Shown piece after piece: positions 63,922-64,000 of a stretch of 64,000 bases of DNA. A program made the position numbers and the translations under genes. Within the stretch, counting starts at the first letter, position 1, and every line of letters starts with the position of its first letter. This DNA comes from Rhodobacteraceae bacterium Alg231-04 (GTDB lineage: Bacteria; Pseudomonadota; Alphaproteobacteria; Rhodobacterales; Rhodobacteraceae). The notes under the pieces are model-generated. The model searched no databases and was not told where the DNA came from. It worked only from the letters and a program-made list of their open reading frames with translations. The stretch lies in the NCBI GenBank assembly GCA_900143635.1, contig FREY01000001.1:465324-529323 (forward strand), in the 5' to 3' direction.

Positions 63922-64000
63922 TTATCCTGCCAATTCGTCGAGGGTGAGGGCAAAGGTGCCGTCTGCGCCAGCCGTGGCCGCAGCGAGCAGACCTGTGTGT
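63922..64000 (-). CDS. C-terminal end of an unidentified protein (cut by window)
   Basis: Open frame from the window edge to the TAA at 63922-63924, ending HTGLLAAATAG then ADGTFALTLDELAG. It shares strand with, and lies 5 bp upstream of, the metallo-hydrolase gene, so is likely co-transcribed. Too short to identify. Confidence 0.7.
   Translation of the reverse strand, partial: HTGLLAAATAGADGTFALTLDELAG

Noticed and set aside
1-64000. tRNA, rRNA, CRISPR arrays, insertion sequences and attachment sites
   Set aside because: I scanned gaps for cloverleaf-like and repeat-spacer patterns and for transposase motifs and found none; a covariance-model search would be the decisive test.

Overview
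The window looks like a piece of an alphaproteobacterial chromosome of the Rhodobacteraceae, most likely the Roseobacter group (inference from protein character, GC-rich codon use, the aa3 oxidase gene order ctaC-ctaB-small ORF-ctaG-ctaE, the Tad pilus locus with two very short pilins, and a 44-residue aa3 oxidase subunit IV). Nearly every base is coding. I see no rRNA, tRNA, CRISPR array, insertion sequence, prophage or plasmid origin.

Layout. 1-3.4 kb: end of apt, a convergent FAD-linked 2-hydroxyacid dehydrogenase, a secreted metallo-beta-lactamase-fold protein and a 55-residue membrane peptide. 3.4-10.9 kb (minus): the cytochrome c oxidase cluster ctaC, ctaB, small membrane protein, ctaG, ctaE, surf1, running on into thrC, an M16 peptidase and a GNAT acetyltransferase. 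11-18.3 kb (plus): tldD, dprA, topA and both subunits of a 3-oxoacid CoA-transferase, then a convergent lytic transglycosylase. 19.5-31.6 kb (plus): a Tad/Flp pilus locus (two pilins, cpaB, cpaC, OmpA-like lipoprotein, cpaE, cpaF, tadB, tadC, two TPR lipoproteins, prepilin peptidase, AAA ATPase). 31.7-35.6 kb: an Lhr-type helicase coupled to the PdeM nuclease, and a PaaI-type thioesterase. 35.7-38.6 kb (minus): fhs, a stand-alone chorismate mutase and folD. 38.8-49.5 kb (minus): a MOSC protein, then the envelope block ybgC-tolQ-tolR-tolA-tolB-pal-ybgF-tilS-ftsH, preceded by two unrecognised genes. 49.9-52.7 kb: ETF-ubiquinone oxidoreductase, soxR and a divergent VOC protein with a SoxR-type promoter between them. 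52.9-58.9 kb: greA, a conserved membrane protein, the molybdenum-cofactor chain fdhD-mobA-mobB-moeA (each pair overlapping by 4 bp), and azlCD. 58.9-64 kb (minus): a lipoprotein with a possible permuted NlpC/P60 fold, oxidase subunit IV, a secreted phospholipase A2-like protein, a membrane-anchored glycerophosphodiesterase, a DUF protein, a metallo-hydrolase and the end of one more gene.

How the genes fit together. The oxidase cluster supplies subunits II and III, heme O synthesis and copper/heme assembly factors; subunit I is not here and subunit IV lies about 50 kb away. The Tad locus has pilins, pilotin-like lipoproteins, secretin, ATPase, platform proteins and processing peptidase, but no TadE/F/G pseudopilins. 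The Tol-Pal genes and ftsH give envelope maintenance. No single obvious new system stands out. The best leads are the phospholipase-like/GDPD/permuted-peptidase gene group, the AAA ATPase closing the Tad locus, the SoxR-VOC unit, an FNR-type box beside the oxidase operon, and dispersed intergenic hairpin repeats.
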